A DNA stretch of 64,000 nt from Roseateles noduli (GTDB lineage: Bacteria; Pseudomonadota; Gammaproteobacteria; Burkholderiales; Burkholderiaceae_C), in NCBI GenBank assembly GCA_002205125.1, contig NIOE01000011.1, forward strand, positions 186,001 through 250,000, in the 5' to 3' direction. This document shows, in pieces, positions 46,621-57,993 of the stretch. Below the pieces are notes generated by a model. That model had not been told where the DNA came from. It searched no databases and worked only from the letters and a program-made list of their open reading frames with translations. Position numbers and translations under genes: made by a program. Every line of letters starts with the position of its first letter. The stretch's first letter is position 1.

Positions 46621-47887
46621 CGTCCTCCTCCAGACGCTGCTGCGTCAAACCGCCCTGCTCTCCGTGATCGCGCTGGTGCTGCTCGCCTTGCGTCGTCCAT
46701 TGGCGCGCCACGTCGGCCCCGGCTTCGCCTACGTTGGCTGGGCGCTGCTGCCGATGCTGCTTGTCGTCGACCTGCTGCCGGCCAGCCCACCGGCAACGCA
46801 GTTCTCGGCGGCGCTCATCCACCAGTTCGGACCGGCGCTGGATGCGGCGACGACGGCACCGCTGAAGTCGTGGATGCCGGCCAGCGGCGTCGCGATGTGG
46901 CTGGCGATCTGGGTGACCGGCGCCCTCGCGGTCGTCGCGCGCATGACCTGGCTGCAGTGGCGCTTTCGCGCGCAAGGCCCCGCGCTAGTGGGCCTGTGGC
47001 CGGCGCGGCTGGTACTGCCTTCCGATTTCGAAGAGCGATTCGACGCCGTCCAGCGCTCGCTGGTTCTCACGCATGAGGACGTGCACCGCCGTCGCTTCGA
47101 CAACCACTGGAACGCCCTTGCAGCCGGACTGTGCGCGCTGCACTGGTTCAATCCTCTGGCCTGGCTGGCGCTGCGTGCGATGCGGACCGACCAGGAGCTG
47201 TCCTGCGATCACGCCGTGATGCGCCGCTTCCCCGCGCGCGCCGCCGACTACGCCCGCGCGCTGCTCCGCGCCCAGCCGTCCCTGTCCCCGCTCCAGCCGT
47301 GGTCCGGCTGGCGCTCAAGCCATTCGTCGTCCCATCCGTCGACCCACCTGTCTTCCCACCCGTTGATCGAAAGAGTCGCCATGCTCGCCGTCCGTCCCCA
47401 TTCCCGCTCGCGCCGCCTCTTCGGCGCCTCCGGCCTCGTCGTGCTGGCGCTGGGCGCCGCAGGCGCCGTGCAGGCGATGAACGCGGTCATGCCCGACCTC
47501 GCCATCGACCCCGTCGCGCTGGAGCTGTCGATCCAGCTCAACCGCCGCAGCAACGGCGTGGTCCAGGAGCAGAAGCTGTCGACGATGCGCCTCGTCACCG
47601 AGAGCGGCAAGAAGTCCCTCGTCGTCATCGGCGGCAAGCCCGACCTGGTCACGCCGGACCAGGTCCGCATCGAGATCGCGGCCCGGCGCCGCGACGGCAA
47701 GCGCGTCTACCTCGACTTCGATGTGAAGGAAGGCGGGCAGCCAGCGCTCAAGAGCACGCTGCTGGTCGAGGACGGCGTCGATAGCGGCGTGCACTCGTCG
47801 CCCGAGGACCCGAACAAGACCGAGATCGTGATCCGCGTGCGGACGCTGCCGCTCGGGGACGTGCCGGGCTACAAGTCCAAGCAGTGA
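46613..47887 (+). CDS. BlaR1-type M56 membrane metallopeptidase
   Basis: The 424-residue protein has membrane helices in its first half and the gluzincin motif HEDVH (154-158) with a downstream Glu in DQELSCDHAVM, as in BlaR1/MecR1. The C-terminal region after residue 260 has another helix and a soluble domain but no penicillin-binding SxxK sensor domain, so it probably does not sense beta-lactams directly. Its start overlaps the repressor stop by eight bases. Confidence 0.82.
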   Translation: MTDVLLQTLLRQTALLSVIALVLLALRRPLARHVGPGFAYVGWALLPMLLVVDLLPASPPATQFSAALIHQFGPALDAATTAPLKSWMPASGVAMWLAIWVTGALAVVARMTWLQWRFRAQGPALVGLWPARLVLPSDFEERFDAVQRSLVLTHEDVHRRRFDNHWNALAAGLCALHWFNPLAWLALRAMRTDQELSCDHAVMRRFPARAADYARALLRAQPSLSPLQPWSGWRSSHSSSHPSTHLSSHPLIERVAMLAVRPHSRSRRLFGASGLVVLALGAAGAVQAMNAVMPDLAIDPVALELSIQLNRRSNGVVQEQKLSTMRLVTESGKKSLVVIGGKPDLVTPDQVRIEIAARRRDGKRVYLDFDVKEGGQPALKSTLLVEDGVDSGVHSSPEDPNKTEIVIRVRTLPLGDVPGYKSKQ

Positions 47888-47897
47888 AGCAGAACGC

Positions 47898-47931
47898 GAC
47901 GGGCGTCGTCCGCCGAGGAACGACGCCCGTC
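47898..47931. terminator. Bidirectional hairpin between the BlaR1-type and ggt genes
   Basis: GACGGGCGTCGT (47898-47909) and ACGACGCCCGTC (47920-47931) form a perfect 12-bp stem between convergent genes. There is no T-run in either direction, but its place suggests a shared terminator. Confidence 0.6.
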
Positions 47932-47984
47932 ACGAGCGTTGAAGTGCCCGTCAGGGCACGCTTTGAAGCGAGCCTGGAAGCGAC

Positions 47985-49718
47985 TCAATACCCGGCGGCC
48001 AACCCCGTGTTCCGCCGCGGATCGTTCGCCCCGTAGAACCGGTTGTTCCCCACCGGCTTGCCGTTCAGCGACGGCGCGCCGACGATGATGGCCGCCAGGT
48101 GGTTCGCCGGATGCGGCGCGCCCAGCTTGTGGCCCATGCCCTCCAGCAGCTTGCGCGTGTCCGGCGAGAACGCATACGGCTCGACGTTGGTCAGGTCCGG
48201 CAGCCACTGCTGGTGGAAGCGCGGCGCGTCCACCGCCTCCTGCACGTTCATGTCGAAGTCGATCGCGTTGAGCATGGTCTGCAGCACCGCCGTGATGATG
48301 CGGCTGCCACCCGGCGTCCCCACCACCATCACCGGCTTGCCGTCCTTGGTCACGATGGTCGGGCTCATCGACGACAGCGGACGCTTCCCGGGCGCGATCG
48401 CATTCGCCTCGCCCTGCACCAGACCGTACATGTTGGGCACGCCGACCTTGGAGGTGAAGTCGTCCATCTCGTTGTTGAGCAGCACCCCCGTCTTCGCCGC
48501 CGTGACCTTGGCGCCGAACCAGTCGTTCAGCGTGTAGGTCACCGACACCGCGTTGCCCCACTTGTCCGCGATCGAGTAGTGCGTCGTGTTGCTGCCCTCA
48601 TGCGGCGCGACGCCGGGCTTGATGTCCATGGACACGCCCGCCTTCGCCGGGTCGATCGCCGCGCGGATCTTCGCCGCGTAGCTCTTGTCCAGCAGCCGCT
48701 GCAACGGGTTCTTCACGAAGTCCGGATCGCCCAGCGTGCTGTTGCGATCGACGTAGGCATGCCGCATCGCCTCGATCTGGTAATGCGCGCCCTGCGCCGA
48801 GCCCCAGCCGAGCTGGCGCAGCGGATAGCCCTCGAGGATGTTGAGCATCTCGCAGATGATCACGCCGCCCGAGCTGGGCGGCGGCGCCGACACGACGTGA
48901 TAGCCGCGGTAGTCGCATTCCACCGGCGGCAGCTCGCGCGTCTGGTACTGGTCCAGGTCGGCCTGCGTCAGGATGCCCTTGCCCGCCTGGCTGGACTCCA
49001 CCAGCGCCTTCGCCACCCAGCCCTTGTAGAAGCCGTCCGTGCCCTTGGCGCCGATCTCGCGCAAGGTCTTCGCCAGGTCCTTCTGCACCAGCTTGTCGCC
49101 GGCCTGGAAGGGCTTGCCCTTGTTGAGGAAGATCGCGCCCGAGGCCGCGTCGGCCTCGAAGTCCTTGGTGGCCGTCTGGAACATGTCGACGTCGCCCTGT
49201 TCCAGCGCGAAGCCGCGGTCCGCCAGCGCGATCGCCGGCGCGATCAGCGCGGGGCGCTTCATCGTGCCGTACTTCTCCCGCGCGTACTCCATGCCCGAGA
49301 CCGTGCCCGGCACGCCCACCGCGAGGTGCCCGTGCGTGCTCAGGCCCTTGACGACGTTGCCGTCCTTGTCGAGGTACATGTTGGCCGTCGCGGCCAGCGG
49401 CGCCTTCTCGCGGAAGTCGAGGAAGGTCTTGCGGCCGTCGGCCAGCTGGATGGTCATGAACCCGCCGCCGCCCAGGTTGCCCGCCGCCGGGTACACGACC
49501 GCGAGCGCGTAGCCCACCGCCACCGCGGCATCGACGGCATTGCCGCCGTCCTTGAGCACGTCGACGCCCACGCGCGTCGCGAGGTGCTGCGCCGTGACCA
49601 CCATCCCGTTCTGCGCGGCCACCGGGGCAGCGGACGCCGCCAGCGACGGCGCCATCGGCGCGAAGGTCAAGGACGCGGTCACCGCCGCGGCGCAGGCCAG
49701 CAATCGGAAAGTCTTCAT
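47985..49718 (-). CDS. ggt: Gamma-glutamyltransferase
   Basis: The 577-residue precursor has a signal peptide ending PSLAASA and the self-cleaving site before Thr378 in GSNTTHYS, which becomes the catalytic N-terminal Thr of the small subunit. Later motifs PLSSMSPTIV and GGSRIITAVLQ also fit. The enzyme splits glutathione and transfers its glutamyl group in the periplasm. Gene context gives no further role. Confidence 0.92.
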   Translation of the reverse strand: MKTFRLLACAAAVTASLTFAPMAPSLAASAAPVAAQNGMVVTAQHLATRVGVDVLKDGGNAVDAAVAVGYALAVVYPAAGNLGGGGFMTIQLADGRKTFLDFREKAPLAATANMYLDKDGNVVKGLSTHGHLAVGVPGTVSGMEYAREKYGTMKRPALIAPAIALADRGFALEQGDVDMFQTATKDFEADAASGAIFLNKGKPFQAGDKLVQKDLAKTLREIGAKGTDGFYKGWVAKALVESSQAGKGILTQADLDQYQTRELPPVECDYRGYHVVSAPPPSSGGVIICEMLNILEGYPLRQLGWGSAQGAHYQIEAMRHAYVDRNSTLGDPDFVKNPLQRLLDKSYAAKIRAAIDPAKAGVSMDIKPGVAPHEGSNTTHYSIADKWGNAVSVTYTLNDWFGAKVTAAKTGVLLNNEMDDFTSKVGVPNMYGLVQGEANAIAPGKRPLSSMSPTIVTKDGKPVMVVGTPGGSRIITAVLQTMLNAIDFDMNVQEAVDAPRFHQQWLPDLTNVEPYAFSPDTRKLLEGMGHKLGAPHPANHLAAIIVGAPSLNGKPVGNNRFYGANDPRRNTGLAAGY

Positions 49719-49799
49719 GAACCTGATTCCTCAAGAGATGCGACCGGGGCATTCGACACCCGAGAGGTGCCGCCCGCAATCCCAAGAGGCGTCAGGTCG

Positions 49800-50363
49800 T
49801 TACTGGAGAGGGTCTTTCAGCGCGTCGGGCACCGGCAGTGCGACGATGTCGATGCCCTCGTCCGCGAGCTCGCGCGCCTCGTCCGGCGTCGCCCGGCCGC
49901 GGATGCCGCGCTCCTCGGCCTCGCCGTAATGGATGCGGCGCGCCTCGGTGGCGAAACGGTCGCCGACATCCTCGGTCTTCGCCATCAGCGTGCGCACGGC
50001 CTGCAGCACCTGCTTCTGGAGCTCGATCGCGATCGGCGGCACGCCGTCCGACGGCGTCGGTCCCGCCGGCAGCTTCGTCGACGCCCCTATCGCGCGCGAC
50101 TTGGCAGCTTCAGCAGCTTCAGCGGCTTCCGCGGCCTCGGCCGCTTGCGCCGCTTGTGCGGACTTCGACGACCTGGACGCGCGCGGCTCCGCGGCCGACG
50201 ACAGATTCAGCCGCGGCGCGCTCGGCATCCGCCGCACGGCGACGCTGTTGCACAGCGGGCAGCTCAGGAGACCGCGCTCCTGTTGCGACTCGAAATCGGT
50301 GGAAGACGCGAACCAGCCCTCAAAGGCATGGCCGGCCTCGCAGGCCAGGTTCAGTACCAGCAT
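49800..50363 (-). CDS. DUF1178 zinc-ribbon protein
   Basis: The 187-residue protein has the DUF1178 plan: an N-terminal zinc ribbon (LACEAGHAFEGWF... and LLSCPLCNS), an Ala-Glu-rich low-complexity linker (AEAAEAA repeats), and a conserved C-terminal IHYGEAEERGIRGRATPDEARELADEGI. Function unknown. It follows nuoN, DUF2818 and Nudix genes in Burkholderiales order. Confidence 0.9.
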   Translation of the reverse strand: MLVLNLACEAGHAFEGWFASSTDFESQQERGLLSCPLCNSVAVRRMPSAPRLNLSSAAEPRASRSSKSAQAAQAAEAAEAAEAAEAAKSRAIGASTKLPAGPTPSDGVPPIAIELQKQVLQAVRTLMAKTEDVGDRFATEARRIHYGEAEERGIRGRATPDEARELADEGIDIVALPVPDALKDPLQ

Positions 50364-50375
50364 GATGGACCGATG

Positions 50376-51035
50376 CTAGCGGCTGGCCGCCTCGTCCGCC
50401 GCCATCCAGTCCAATGGCCATGCACCGGCGCGCCAGCGCTGCAGCCATTGCAGGCCGATCAGCGTCTTGGCGTCGGTGATGCGGCCGTCGAAGGCCATGC
50501 GGTCGAGCTCGTCCTCGGTCACCGGCAGCAGGTCGAGGAACTCCTCGTCGTCCAGTTGCCGCTCGCCGGCGATCAGGCCGCGGGCGAAGAAGATCTCGAT
50601 GCGTTCGTCCGAGTAGGCGATCGCGTTGTGCAGCACGCCGGCGTAGGCCCATTCGCGCGCCTGGTAGCCGGTCTCCTCGACCAGCTCGCGCATCGCGCAG
50701 CGCAACGGGGTCTCGTCCGGATCCAGCTTGCCTGCGGGGAACTCCAGCACCACGCGCCCGACCGGGTAGCGGTACTGCCGTTCCAGCAGCACGCGGCCGT
50801 CGTCGAACAGCGGCACGATCACCGCGGCGCCGGGGTGGCGGATGTACTCGCGCGTGGCCTCCCGGCCGTTGGGGAGCGCGACGCGGTCGCGCTTCACCTG
50901 AAGGAAGTTGCCCCGCAGGATCCATTCGGACGCCAGCGGGGCTTCGCGCAGATGCTCATCAGCGTCGGCGGCCGGCGGGATGCCGATCACGCCGTCGTCC
51001 TCAGGTCGGTTGGCTTCAGGCAGCTTCTTCGTCAT
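50376..51035 (-). CDS. Nudix hydrolase, ADP-ribose pyrophosphatase-like
   Basis: The 219-residue protein has the Nudix box GKLDPDETPLRCAMRELVEETGY, fitting G-x5-E-x7-REUxEExGU, with an ADP-ribose pyrophosphatase-like N-terminal domain. It probably hydrolyses ADP-ribose or a related nucleotide. Its start overlaps the DUF2818 gene by 20 bases. Confidence 0.88.
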   Translation of the reverse strand: MTKKLPEANRPEDDGVIGIPPAADADEHLREAPLASEWILRGNFLQVKRDRVALPNGREATREYIRHPGAAVIVPLFDDGRVLLERQYRYPVGRVVLEFPAGKLDPDETPLRCAMRELVEETGYQAREWAYAGVLHNAIAYSDERIEIFFARGLIAGERQLDDEEFLDLLPVTEDELDRMAFDGRITDAKTLIGLQWLQRWRAGAWPLDWMAADEAASR

Positions 51036-51351
51036 CGAACTCTCGCACCTTGGACCGGGAGCGGCGCAGGTAGCGCCACACGAAACCCGGGAAGCCCAAG
51101 GTGACGAACATCGCCACCGCGGCGGCGTAGAACTCCCAGCCCTGCGGGAACCGCTGGCCCTGCGTGGACTCCAGGCCGAAGCCCACGGCCAGCGTGATCA
51201 GCGCGAGCAGGAACAGCTCCAGCAGCCGCCACCCGCCGGCCTTGGGATCGCGACGCGGCCCCACCAGCAGGATGCGGGAACTCACGTACGGCAGGTTGGC
51301 CGCGACCAGCGCCACCACCAGCACCATCCAGACTGAAACGCCTTGATCCAT
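51016..51351 (-). CDS. DUF2818 membrane protein
   Basis: The 111-residue protein has three membrane helices (VWMVLVVALVAANLPYV, LLELFLLALITLAVGFGL, and FYAAAVAMFVTLGFPGFVW), matching DUF2818, which in Burkholderiales regularly follows nuoN. Its place suggests a role in complex I assembly or stability, but this is inference. Confidence 0.85.
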   Translation of the reverse strand: MDQGVSVWMVLVVALVAANLPYVSSRILLVGPRRDPKAGGWRLLELFLLALITLAVGFGLESTQGQRFPQGWEFYAAAVAMFVTLGFPGFVWRYLRRSRSKVREFDDEEAA

Positions 51352-51406
51352 GGTCGGGTTCTCTCTTGCGCGTTGCCGCTGTCGGGGTCGTTCGATGGGC
51401 CGGCGA

Positions 51407-52888
51407 TCAGTGCGCCAGCGCGCGGACGACCGCCTGCGTGCACAGCGCCAGCAGGCCGCTCGGCAGCAGGCCCAGCACCAGCACCGCGGCGCCGTTCAGC
51501 GACATCACCACGCGGGCGTCCATGGGCGCCGTCACCGGGCTGTGGTCGGTCGGTTCATCGAAGAACATGACCTTCACCACGCGCAGGTAGTAGAACGCGC
51601 CGACCAGCGACAGCAGCACCGCGATCACGGCCATCCAGATGTAGAGCGACTGGCCCGTCGTGACCATCGCCTGCAGCACGGCCAGCTTGCCGTAGAAGCC
51701 CACCATCGGCGGGATGCCGGCCAGCGAGAACATGTAGATCGCCATCACGAAGGCGTACCACGGGCTGCGCTTGAACAGGCCGGCCAGATCGCTGATCTGC
51801 TCGGACTCGAAGCCCTGGCGCGCCAGCAGCATGATCAGGCCGAAGCTGCCCAGCGTCGTCAGCACATAGGTGATCGCGTAGAACATCGCCGAGCTGTAGG
51901 CGTTCAGCGCGTGCACGTCCGGCTGCTTGTTCACCACGCCCGAGGCCAGGCCCAGCACGACGAAGCCCATCTGCGAGATCGTCGAGTACGCCAGCATCCG
52001 CTTCAGGTTGGTCTGCGCGATCGCGGCCAGGTTGCCCACGACCAGCGAGGCCACGGCCATCACCAGCATCATCTGCTGCCAGTCGTTGGCCAGCGGGAGC
52101 ATGCCCTCCACCAGCAGACGCAGCGTCATGCCCAGCGCGGCCAGCTTGGGCGCGCCGCCGATCAGCAGCGTCGCGGCGGTCGGCGCGCCTTGGTAGACGT
52201 CCGGCACCCACATGTGGAACGGCGCGGCGCCCAGCTTGAAGCCCAGGCCGGCGACCACGAAGACCACGCCCAGCACCAGCACGCCCTGGTTGACCGTGCC
52301 GCTGGAGATGACCTCGTACACGCGCGGGATCGACAGCGAGCCGGTCGCGCCGTACATCATCGACAGGCCGTACAGCAGGAAGCCCGAGGCCAGCGCGCCC
52401 AGCACGAAGTACTTCATCGCGGCTTCGGTCGAGATCGTGTGATCGCGACGCAGCGCCGTCAGCGCGTACAGCGACAGGCTCATCAGCTCCAGACCCAGGT
52501 AGGTGGTCAGGAAGTTGTTGGCCGCCACCATCACGTTGACGCCCAGCAGCACCAGCAGGCTCAGCGTGAACAGCTCGCCCTTGAGGATGTCGCGGGACTC
52601 GGCGTACGGACGCGCGTAGACCAGCGTGACGATCAGCGCGAAGGCGCTGACGCCGCTCAGCAGGTGGCTCAGCGGATCGATGACCAGCATGCCCTGCATC
52701 GCCTCGATGCGCGGCTCGCCCATCGCGGCGAAGTGCATCGCGCCGACCACCGCCAGGCTGAGCTGCGTCAGCAGGTAGGTCGTCGTGCGGCGCGGATCGG
52801 TGACGAACAGATCCACCAGCGCGACCACGCAGGCCAGCACCAGCAACAGGATTTCGGGATAGACCGCAGCCCAGTTCATGTCGTTCAT
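51407..52888 (-). CDS. nuoN: NADH dehydrogenase I subunit N
   Basis: The 493-residue protein has about 14 membrane helices and the antiporter-like core of NuoN, with the conserved Lys in QTNLKRMLAYSTISQMGFV. It is one of the three proton-pumping membrane subunits of complex I. Its start is 13 bases after the nuoM stop. Confidence 0.95.
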   Translation of the reverse strand: MNDMNWAAVYPEILLLVLACVVALVDLFVTDPRRTTTYLLTQLSLAVVGAMHFAAMGEPRIEAMQGMLVIDPLSHLLSGVSAFALIVTLVYARPYAESRDILKGELFTLSLLVLLGVNVMVAANNFLTTYLGLELMSLSLYALTALRRDHTISTEAAMKYFVLGALASGFLLYGLSMMYGATGSLSIPRVYEVISSGTVNQGVLVLGVVFVVAGLGFKLGAAPFHMWVPDVYQGAPTAATLLIGGAPKLAALGMTLRLLVEGMLPLANDWQQMMLVMAVASLVVGNLAAIAQTNLKRMLAYSTISQMGFVVLGLASGVVNKQPDVHALNAYSSAMFYAITYVLTTLGSFGLIMLLARQGFESEQISDLAGLFKRSPWYAFVMAIYMFSLAGIPPMVGFYGKLAVLQAMVTTGQSLYIWMAVIAVLLSLVGAFYYLRVVKVMFFDEPTDHSPVTAPMDARVVMSLNGAAVLVLGLLPSGLLALCTQAVVRALAH

Positions 52889-52900
52889 TGTGTCGGGCCC

Positions 52901-54370
52901 TTATTGGATCTTGGACACCGCGACGTGCTTGAGCAGCGCGTCGACGGATTGGTGCATCACGTCGGTGAACGGCTTCGGGTACACGCCCATGTAGAGCGTC
53001 GCGATCGCCAGCACGCCCAGCATCAGGAACTCACGGCCGTTGATGTCGGTCAGGTTGCGCACGTTGTCGTTGGTCACCGCGCCGAAGTAGACGCGCTTGA
53101 TCATCCACAGCGTGTAGGCCGCGCCGAAGATCAGCGCCGTGGCCGCCAGCAGGCCGATCCAGAAGTTGTGGCCGACGGCGCCCAGGATCACCATCCACTC
53201 GCCCACGAAACCGGCCGTCGCCGGCAGGCCGCAGTTGGCCATGCCGAAGAACACCGCCAGCGCCGCGAACTTGGGCATCGTGTTGACGACGCCGCCGTAG
53301 TCCGCGATCTCACGCGAATGCACGCGGTCGTACAGGACGCCGATGCACAGGAACATCGCGCCCGACACGAAGCCGTGCGAGATCATCTGAACCAGGCCGC
53401 CGGCGACGCCCAGCTCGTTGAAGATGAAGAAGCCCAGGGTCACGAAGCCCATGTGGGCGACCGACGAGTAGGCCACCAGCTTTTTCATGTCGCGCTGGAC
53501 CATGGCCACCAGGCCGATGTAGACCACCGCGATCAGCGACAGGCCGATGATGACCCAGTCGTAGTGACGGGCCGCATCCGGCGCGATCGGCAGCGAGAAG
53601 CGCAGGAAGCCGTAGGCGCCCAGCTTCAGCATGATGGCCGCCAGGACCACCGAGCCGCCCGTCGGGGCTTCCACGTGGGCGTCCGGCAACCACGTGTGCA
53701 CCGGCCACATCGGCACCTTCACCGCGAAGGCCGCGAAGAAGGCGAAGAAGAGCAGTGACTGCGCCGACATCGGCAGCGGCAGCTTGTGCCACAGCAGGAT
53801 CTCGAAGCTGCCCGACTGGCTGTACAGGTACAGCAGCGCGATCAGCATCAGCAGCGAGCCCGCCAGCGTGTACAGGAAGAACTTGAAGGCCGCGTACACG
53901 CGACGAGGTCCGCCCCAGACGCCGATGATGATGTACATCGGGATCAGCGTGGCCTCGAAGAACACGTAGAACAGCATGCCGTCGAGCGCGCAGAACACGC
54001 CGATCATCAGGCCCGACAGGATCAGGAAGGCGCCCATGTACTGGTGCACCCGCGTGGCTATCACTTCCCAGGCCGCGATCACCACGATGATCGAGATGAA
54101 GGCCGTCAGCGGGACGAACCACATCGAGATGCCGTCCACGCCCAGGTGGTAGTGGATGTTGAAGCGCGGGATCCAGGTCGCGACCTCGACGAACTGCATC
54201 GCCGCCGTCGTGTTGTCGAAGCCGCTGATCAGCGGCAGGGTCACCAGGAAGGACAGCACGGCGCCGACCAGCGCCATCCAGCGCACCGCGCCGGCGTTGT
54301 TGTCGCGACCGAGCGCGAGCAGGAGGCCACCGCAGACGATGGGCAGCCAGATGGAGAGACTTAGCAACAT
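52901..54370 (-). CDS. nuoM: NADH dehydrogenase I subunit M
   Basis: The 489-residue protein has about 14 membrane helices and antiporter-type motifs (MQRDMKKLVAYSSVAHMGFV and a conserved Lys in AFAVKVPMWPVHTWLPDAHVEAP). It is the middle proton-pumping subunit of complex I. Confidence 0.96.
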   Translation of the reverse strand: MLLSLSIWLPIVCGGLLLALGRDNNAGAVRWMALVGAVLSFLVTLPLISGFDNTTAAMQFVEVATWIPRFNIHYHLGVDGISMWFVPLTAFISIIVVIAAWEVIATRVHQYMGAFLILSGLMIGVFCALDGMLFYVFFEATLIPMYIIIGVWGGPRRVYAAFKFFLYTLAGSLLMLIALLYLYSQSGSFEILLWHKLPLPMSAQSLLFFAFFAAFAVKVPMWPVHTWLPDAHVEAPTGGSVVLAAIMLKLGAYGFLRFSLPIAPDAARHYDWVIIGLSLIAVVYIGLVAMVQRDMKKLVAYSSVAHMGFVTLGFFIFNELGVAGGLVQMISHGFVSGAMFLCIGVLYDRVHSREIADYGGVVNTMPKFAALAVFFGMANCGLPATAGFVGEWMVILGAVGHNFWIGLLAATALIFGAAYTLWMIKRVYFGAVTNDNVRNLTDINGREFLMLGVLAIATLYMGVYPKPFTDVMHQSVDALLKHVAVSKIQ

Positions 54371-54388
54371 TCTTATTCTCCGCCCGCG

Positions 54389-56443
<2,055 letters not shown>

Positions 56444-56463
56444 TGTTTTTCTCGCTTCCCTCG

Positions 56464-56775
56464 TCAGCCCTTGAGGGCGTCCAGCTCTTCCACGTCGATG
56501 CTGCTGCGGTTGCGGAACAGCACGACCAGGATCGCCAGGCCGATCGCCGACTCGGCGGCCGCCACGGTGAGGATGAAGAACACGAACACCTGGCCGGCCA
56601 TGTCGCCCAGGTAGTGCGAGAAGGCCACGAAGTTCATGTTGACCGCCAGCAGCATCAGCTCGATGGCCATCAGCAGCACGATCAGGTTCTTGCGGTTCAG
56701 GAAGATGCCGATCACCGACAGCGCGAACAGGAATGCGCCCAGGATCAGGAAGTGGTTCAGGCTCAGCGCACCCAT
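56464..56775 (-). CDS. nuoK: NADH dehydrogenase I subunit K
   Basis: The 103-residue protein has three membrane helices and the conserved glutamates of NuoK ([17 protein letters not shown] and [13 protein letters not shown]). The ATG at 56775 overlaps the nuoJ stop (TGATG), so translation is coupled. Confidence 0.96.
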   Translation of the reverse strand: MGALSLNHFLILGAFLFALSVIGIFLNRKNLIVLLMAIELMLLAVNMNFVAFSHYLGDMAGQVFVFFILTVAAAESAIGLAILVVLFRNRSSIDVEELDALKG

Positions 56776-57416
56776 CACGCGGCTCCTTCGTTCTTGTCAG
56801 CCGCCGGCAGCGACGGCGCTTCGACGGTCGGGGCGACCTTGACGATCTTCAGGCGGTCAGCCTTCTTGACGCGCACCTGCTGCGACGGATCCTGGTGGCG
56901 CGAGTCCTTGCGGCCGCGCAGCGTCAGCGCGATCGCCGCGATGATCCCCACCAGCAGCAGCACCGCGGCGATCTGCACCGGGAACAGGTAATTGGTGTAG
57001 ATCTCGATGCCCAGCAGCTTGGTGTTGCCCAGCTGCGCCATGTTGGGGATCTCCGGGGCGTTCTCGACGCCGCGGAAGCCGCCCATCAGCACGGCCGCGA
57101 TCTCCAGCGCGATGACCGCGCCGACGAGGCTGGCCACCGGCAGGTGCTTCCAGATGCTCTCGCGCACGGCCGTGGACTCGAAGTCCAGCATCATCACGAC
57201 GAACAGGAACAGCACCATAACGGCGCCGATGTAGACCAGCACCAGGGTGATGGCCAGGAACTCGGCCTTCAGCAGCATCCACAGACAGGAGGCGCTGAAG
57301 AAGGACAGGATCAGGAACAGGGCCGAGTGAACGGTGCTCTTGGCCGTGATGACACGGATCGCGGAGCCCAGCAACACGGCCGAGAAAACGTAGAAGAGCG
57401 CGGTAGTGATATCCAT
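56775..57416 (-). CDS. nuoJ: NADH dehydrogenase I subunit J
   Basis: The 213-residue protein has five membrane helices with the NuoJ pattern [23 protein letters not shown]. The C-terminal tail is longer and more polar than in E. coli. A 79-base gap separates it from nuoI. Confidence 0.94.
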   Translation of the reverse strand: MDITTALFYVFSAVLLGSAIRVITAKSTVHSALFLILSFFSASCLWMLLKAEFLAITLVLVYIGAVMVLFLFVVMMLDFESTAVRESIWKHLPVASLVGAVIALEIAAVLMGGFRGVENAPEIPNMAQLGNTKLLGIEIYTNYLFPVQIAAVLLLVGIIAAIALTLRGRKDSRHQDPSQQVRVKKADRLKIVKVAPTVEAPSLPAADKNEGAA

Positions 57417-57495
57417 GCGATGTCCTGCAAGCAGGCCGCCGGTCGCAGTCCTCTCCCCTCCCCTTGCGGCGAGGTGAAGGAGACCGCCGGACCGG

Positions 57496-57978
57496 TCAGC
57501 GGTACTTGGCGTCGGCCTCCTTGCTGGCTGCGATCTGCGGCTCGTACCGGTCCCCCACCGCCAGGAGCATCTCCTTGGTGAAGTACAGGTCGCCGCGCTT
57601 CTCGCCGTGGTATTCGAAGATGTCGGTCTCGACGATGGAGTCGACCGGGCAGCTCTCTTCGCAGAAGCCGCAGAAGATGCACTTGGTCAGGTCGATGTCG
57701 TAGCGCGTCGTGCGGCGCGAGCCGTCCGCGCGCACGTCGGATTCGATCGTGATCGCCATGGCGGGGCACACGGCCTCGCACAGCTTGCAGGCGATGCAGC
57801 GCTCTTCACCGTTCTCGTAGCGGCGCAGCGCGTGCAGACCGCGGAAGCGAGGAGACAGCGGGGTCTTCTCTTCCGGGAACTGCACCGTGATGTTCTTCGA
57901 GAGGAAATGCCGGCCGGTGAGGGCCATGCCCTTCAGCAGCTCGGTGAGCATGAAGCTCTTGACTAGGTCCTTGATCAC
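57496..57978 (-). CDS. nuoI: NADH dehydrogenase I subunit I (two 4Fe-4S ferredoxin)
   Basis: The 160-residue protein has two CxxCxxCxxxCP motifs ([13 protein letters not shown] and [13 protein letters not shown]) that bind clusters N6a and N6b, carrying electrons to the quinone. GTG start at 57978. Confidence 0.96.
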   Translation of the reverse strand: MIKDLVKSFMLTELLKGMALTGRHFLSKNITVQFPEEKTPLSPRFRGLHALRRYENGEERCIACKLCEAVCPAMAITIESDVRADGSRRTTRYDIDLTKCIFCGFCEESCPVDSIVETDIFEYHGEKRGDLYFTKEMLLAVGDRYEPQIAASKEADAKYR

Positions 57979-57993
57979 AGCGGGTACCTCGGC

